A program made the position numbers and the translations under genes. A DNA stretch of 64,000 bases from BRH-c25 sp964619815 (GTDB lineage: Bacteria; Bacillota; Clostridia; Lutisporales; Lutisporaceae). Under the pieces are notes generated by a model. It saw nothing but the letters and a program-made list of their open reading frames with translations, did not search any database and was not told the DNA's origin. Location of the stretch: the NCBI GenBank assembly GCA_964619815.1, contig CAZUGK010000003.1, positions 8,447 to 72,446 on the forward strand, written 5' to 3'. Of the stretch, positions 61,163-64,000 are shown in pieces (positions within the stretch are counted from its first letter, which is position 1; each line of letters begins with the position of its first letter).

Positions 61163-62311
61163 CTATTTTTCACCCGCTTTATAGAATGCTGTTCCCCTCA
61201 TAAGCATACGGGCCGTCCTGTAACCAATTGCCCACTTGACATCTATTGATCCGTCCAATCCTGCTTCGAAATCCACACCCGCCTGCATAATGCCTCCGGG
61301 ATGTCCGATCAAAAGCTTTTCAGAATCAAAATCATCCCTTACCAATTGGTTAACAATTGTCCCCTTGATCACCGCAGCAGAAGCTGTGCACATTGCGCCG
61401 GTCAGGGCGTAGTTTTTATGGGTTTTCTGCATAGACATCATTCTGCAGAGTATATCGTAGCTGTATTGACTGATTTTCTTTCCGTTTGCCGCTGTATAAT
61501 CCTGTGGAGCAGAAACCATAGCCAGCTTTGGGACTGTAGGAGATTTTATCCTTGAGTCGTTATAATCCGTAATAAATCCAAGCTTAACCGCCGCAGCCCC
61601 CCTGATTCTTTCCAGAAGAGCCATAAGCTCAGTATTTGAATCTATCTCATTGGGCAGTTCATACCCTTTCATTCCGATATCCTCTGCTCTGATAAAAGCA
61701 AGCGGGTTTGAGGAGTCCACAAAGGAGATATTTATAGAGCCAAAACTCGGAACATCAATTTCATCCACTGCATTTCCGGTGGGTAATAGTTTTCCGGTCA
61801 CCGAACCGGCAGGGTTTTGAAAGGCCATTTTTATACAGGCTGAGGTCCCGGGTACGCCGGCAATCTCAAAATCCCCATCGTAGAGCACCTTGTTATTTCG
61901 AGTGGGCACATAAGCATATATGATTTTATCAGTATTCACATTGTGTATTCTAACTGTTGTTACGGGGTCTGTAGTCTTAACCAAACCACATTCAATCGCG
62001 TATGGGCCTACTGCTGAACACATATTTCCGCAGTTTCCCTTATAGGAAACAATAGGTTTGTCAACAGAAACCTGCGCAAATAAATAATCCACATCATAGC
62101 TGTCATTATCCGGCTTGGATATAATTGCAGCTTTGCTCGCTGTTGCTACTGCACCTCCCAGGCCGTCGATCTGAAGGTGATCCGGGCTTCCCATAAGAGA
62201 CAGCAGCATTTCAGGCCACAAGCTCCGATCTTCAGGAATATCTGATTCCAGAAAAAATATTCCTTTGCTGGTTCCACCCCTGAAAAGAGTACACTGTACT
62301 TCCTTTAGCAT
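61163..62311 (-). CDS. prpF: PrpF-family aconitate/methylaconitate isomerase (first copy)
   Basis: 382 residues; LFRGGTSKGIFFLESDIPED, GGAVATASKAAII and GNCGNMCSAVGPYAIECGLV match PrpF. It follows the PrpD-like gene by 11 bases and clearly differs in sequence from the copy at 45.6 kb, so the two probably accept different isomers. The space 61035-61162 before the hydratase may hold a promoter but no strong box is seen. Confidence 0.92.
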   Translation of the reverse strand: MLKEVQCTLFRGGTSKGIFFLESDIPEDRSLWPEMLLSLMGSPDHLQIDGLGGAVATASKAAIISKPDNDSYDVDYLFAQVSVDKPIVSYKGNCGNMCSAVGPYAIECGLVKTTDPVTTVRIHNVNTDKIIYAYVPTRNNKVLYDGDFEIAGVPGTSACIKMAFQNPAGSVTGKLLPTGNAVDEIDVPSFGSINISFVDSSNPLAFIRAEDIGMKGYELPNEIDSNTELMALLERIRGAAAVKLGFITDYNDSRIKSPTVPKLAMVSAPQDYTAANGKKISQYSYDILCRMMSMQKTHKNYALTGAMCTASAAVIKGTIVNQLVRDDFDSEKLLIGHPGGIMQAGVDFEAGLDGSIDVKWAIGYRTARMLMRGTAFYKAGEK

Positions 62312-62322
62312 AAGCCCCTCCT

Positions 62323-63678
62323 CTATAAACCAGGTATGCTTTGGGCGCTGCCTATTGACAATATTTCCTCAACAACATTTGATGCATCCTCCGGGCATGT
62401 ATCCTTTATCAGTGCCAGGGCTTTGGATTTCACTTGTTCCCTGGAAAGGGGGTTATCAACGCTTCCGGAAGCATCTGTAATCTCTTTTACCAATATTCTT
62501 CCGTCTTTGCAGGTAACTTTTAGTTCACATCCCCAATGTCCAGGATATACATCCGTAAACCGCTTTTCGGGAACTACCTTTACTTTGGCCAGTAAAGCCC
62601 TGACCTCCGGATTATCAATGTTTTCCTGCATAAACTGTTTCAACGTCACCTCTCCGAAAATAAAGGCACAGGCTACAGTGAACGGAGTTGAGAATTTTGC
62701 ATCGATGGGTTTTACCGGATTAACGCTTCCTTCACTTACCCCGCACTGCTTATAGCCTACCAAATATGTTGCAACCTCAACACTTTCAATATCATCCTTT
62801 GTGACAGCATGTTCATTTTTAACTGCCAGTGCGGCATCAATAGTACAATGTGTGCTTCTGCAGCATGGATACGGTTTATTGTCCATAAACATAAGCTCAT
62901 ACTTATTACCTAAATCCTTTGAAACCAGGCTCAAATCATACTGGTCGGACATTGCAGCGAACAAACCTCCGTCTTTAGCATCAAGAATATGCTCCGGACC
63001 TGTCATACCGGATTTTGCAAGCAATGCAGCCTCTGTACCGCTTACCGCTGCCCTAGCCGGGTGAAGAATCTTGCAGCTTGCACCGTCTCCAAGAAATGCC
63101 CACATACCAAAGGACTGTGTACCTGCCATTCCTAAAGCGGATAGTGTTTTTTCCGCATCCAGCTTCAAAAGCTTAGCGGCAGCAGCTGCTGCACCGAAGG
63201 TTCCCGCTGTAGCCGTAACATGCCATCCTCTGTTGCGATGGCTGGACACACCAAAACCCATGCCTATTCTTGACATGGTCTCATATCCGCATATAACTGC
63301 TTCCAGAAATTCCTTTCCGCTGCATCCCAGATATTCTGCCAGACTCCACGCAGCAGGAATAACTACAGTACCTATATGAGTCTTTGAATTTGTGTGGACA
63401 TCATCTAGTTCAAGGGTATGACCCATCATTGCATTCAAAAAAATTCCTGTAAGCAAAGGAACCCTTCTGCTCTGTCCCCAACAGCTTACATTCTTGCCGT
63501 TTCCGGCAATTTCATAATATGTGTCTGCTACGTCTTTTATAAGCTTGTGATTTGCCGCACCAAGAGCAGCTCCGATAGAATCGAGTATGCACAGTTTTGC
63601 AGTTTCCTGTACCTTGACAGGGACATCCTCCAATTTCAGTCCGGATATAAATTCAGCCAATCTTCGCAATTCACTCAT
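62323..63678 (-). CDS. MmgE/PrpD-family protein
   Basis: 451 residues of the family that includes 2-methylcitrate dehydratase PrpD, cis-aconitate decarboxylase and iminodisuccinate epimerase. ILDSIGAALGAANHKLIKDV, LDDVHTNSKTHIGTVVIPAA and NKPYPCCRSTHCTIDAALAV are conserved helices near the active site. Grouping with PrpF and aconitases suggests action on citrate, methylcitrate or aconitate. First gene of the leftward citrate region; GGGAGG upstream of ATG. Confidence 0.9.
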   Translation of the reverse strand: MSELRRLAEFISGLKLEDVPVKVQETAKLCILDSIGAALGAANHKLIKDVADTYYEIAGNGKNVSCWGQSRRVPLLTGIFLNAMMGHTLELDDVHTNSKTHIGTVVIPAAWSLAEYLGCSGKEFLEAVICGYETMSRIGMGFGVSSHRNRGWHVTATAGTFGAAAAAAKLLKLDAEKTLSALGMAGTQSFGMWAFLGDGASCKILHPARAAVSGTEAALLAKSGMTGPEHILDAKDGGLFAAMSDQYDLSLVSKDLGNKYELMFMDNKPYPCCRSTHCTIDAALAVKNEHAVTKDDIESVEVATYLVGYKQCGVSEGSVNPVKPIDAKFSTPFTVACAFIFGEVTLKQFMQENIDNPEVRALLAKVKVVPEKRFTDVYPGHWGCELKVTCKDGRILVKEITDASGSVDNPLSREQVKSKALALIKDTCPEDASNVVEEILSIGSAQSIPGL

Positions 63679-63891
63679 TTATAAAACCTCCCGCAAACTT
63701 TTTAGAAATGATTATTTTATGGTGTGATTTTTATAACTGATAATTACTTAGTATACCAATACAAAATATCGATGAATATTGTTTTATTATACTTTTAATT
63801 ATATAATTAGGTTGCGGGTATAATCAAATAGCTATAATTTTATGCCCCGTATAACTTTTTGCTATACCTATAAGAGGAGATGGTGTTTACT
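63679..63891. promoter_or_regulatory. Divergent LysR/prpD control region
   Basis: 213 bases between two divergent starts. It is very AT-rich and contains ATAGCTATAA (about 63829-63838) and TTGCTATACC (about 63859-63868), T-N11-A-type elements compatible with LysR binding, plus TATAAT at 63818-63823. Individual boxes are guesses; the layout itself, a LysR gene divergent from its target, is standard. Confidence 0.45.
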
Positions 63892-64000
63892 ATGACAGAA
63901 CGTGAATTGTTATATGTAAAAACAATCGCAGATGAGCAAAGCATTTCAAAAGCAGCGGACAAGCTCTTTTTAAGTCAGCCCTCTCTCAGCAAGTGCATTC
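63892..64000 (+). CDS. LysR-family transcriptional regulator, N-terminal part
   Basis: First 36 codons from ATG 63892-63894 (AGAGGAGA upstream), cut by the window edge. RELLYVKTIADEQSISKAAD and KLFLSQPSLSKCI form the characteristic LysR winged helix-turn-helix. It probably controls the divergent prpD/prpF/citrate genes in response to the imported acid. Confidence 0.9.
   Translation, partial: MTERELLYVKTIADEQSISKAADKLFLSQPSLSKCI

Noticed and set aside
1..64000. CRISPR arrays, tRNA or rRNA genes
   Set aside because: I saw no regularly spaced repeats, no cloverleaf-like segments other than the tmRNA end at 6471-6487, and no rRNA-like stretches.

Overview
The window looks like a contig from an anaerobic, low-GC Gram-positive bacterium of the class Clostridia. 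Supporting signs are strong AGGAGG-type ribosome binding sites, an Ptb/Buk acid-kinase pair, a four-subunit ferredoxin-linked 2-oxoacid oxidoreductase, holo-citrate lyase genes, PBSX-like tail genes and many lipoprotein-type binding proteins. I cannot name the genus. Four assembly gaps (runs of N) interrupt genes at 8.0, 21.2, 32.35 and 57.1 kb. Almost all genes lie on the minus strand, so operons read from high to low coordinates.

Region by region. 0-2.3 kb: sugar-type ABC importer (ATPase cut by the window edge, lipoprotein binding protein). 2.6-3.8 kb: gene remnants and a repeat. 3.9-6.3 kb: DUF4173 / YozG-type regulator / DUF2975 membrane-protein trio. 6.4-6.5 kb: a 17-bp piece matching a tmRNA 3' end followed by its terminator, probably the scar of an integrated element. 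6.6-8.4 kb: a classical transmembrane chemoreceptor. 8.7-21.2 kb: a complete contractile-tail and lysis module without any head, portal, terminase or integrase gene, controlled by a divergent XRE repressor/ImmA pair; this is best read as an R-type tailocin (phage-tail-like bacteriocin). It carries a textbook -1 frameshift site in the tail-assembly chaperone, an internal terminator after the early small genes, and a decayed XhlA gene.

21.4-32.4 kb: a four-carbon acid-sugar (D-threonate/D-erythronate type) catabolic operon (DUF1537 kinase, Fe-ADH, PdxA2-type dehydrogenase, DapA-family lyase, 2-hydroxyacid dehydrogenase) with its own tripartite tricarboxylate-type transporter TctBAC, driven by a sigma-54 promoter and a PrpR_N-PAS-AAA activator whose gene is followed by three 15-bp palindromic repeats, the likely upstream activating sites. 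32.6-35.8 kb: orphan methyltransferase, a small membrane protein, a truncated Xaa-Pro aminopeptidase and repeats. 35.8-45.1 kb: 2-oxoacid:ferredoxin oxidoreductase, Buk, Ptb, DASS anion transporter, IclR regulator and a UbiD/BsdD-type decarboxylase.

45.4-63.7 kb: a tricarboxylate (citrate/aconitate) catabolic region: MmgE/PrpD protein, two PrpF isomerases, two aconitase-family hydratases, citrate lyase CitDEF with CitX and CitG, a LarA-type racemase, a second Tct transporter, and a soluble chemoreceptor whose sensor domain is PrpR_N. The region ends in a stump of isocitrate dehydrogenase and a strong terminator, and a divergent LysR gene starts at the right edge. Together the window describes an organism that scavenges small organic acids and earns ATP from citrate cleavage and acyl-phosphate kinases. 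The items most worth a second look are the tailocin with its regulatory layout and the PrpR_N-chemoreceptor fusion embedded in the citrate operon.
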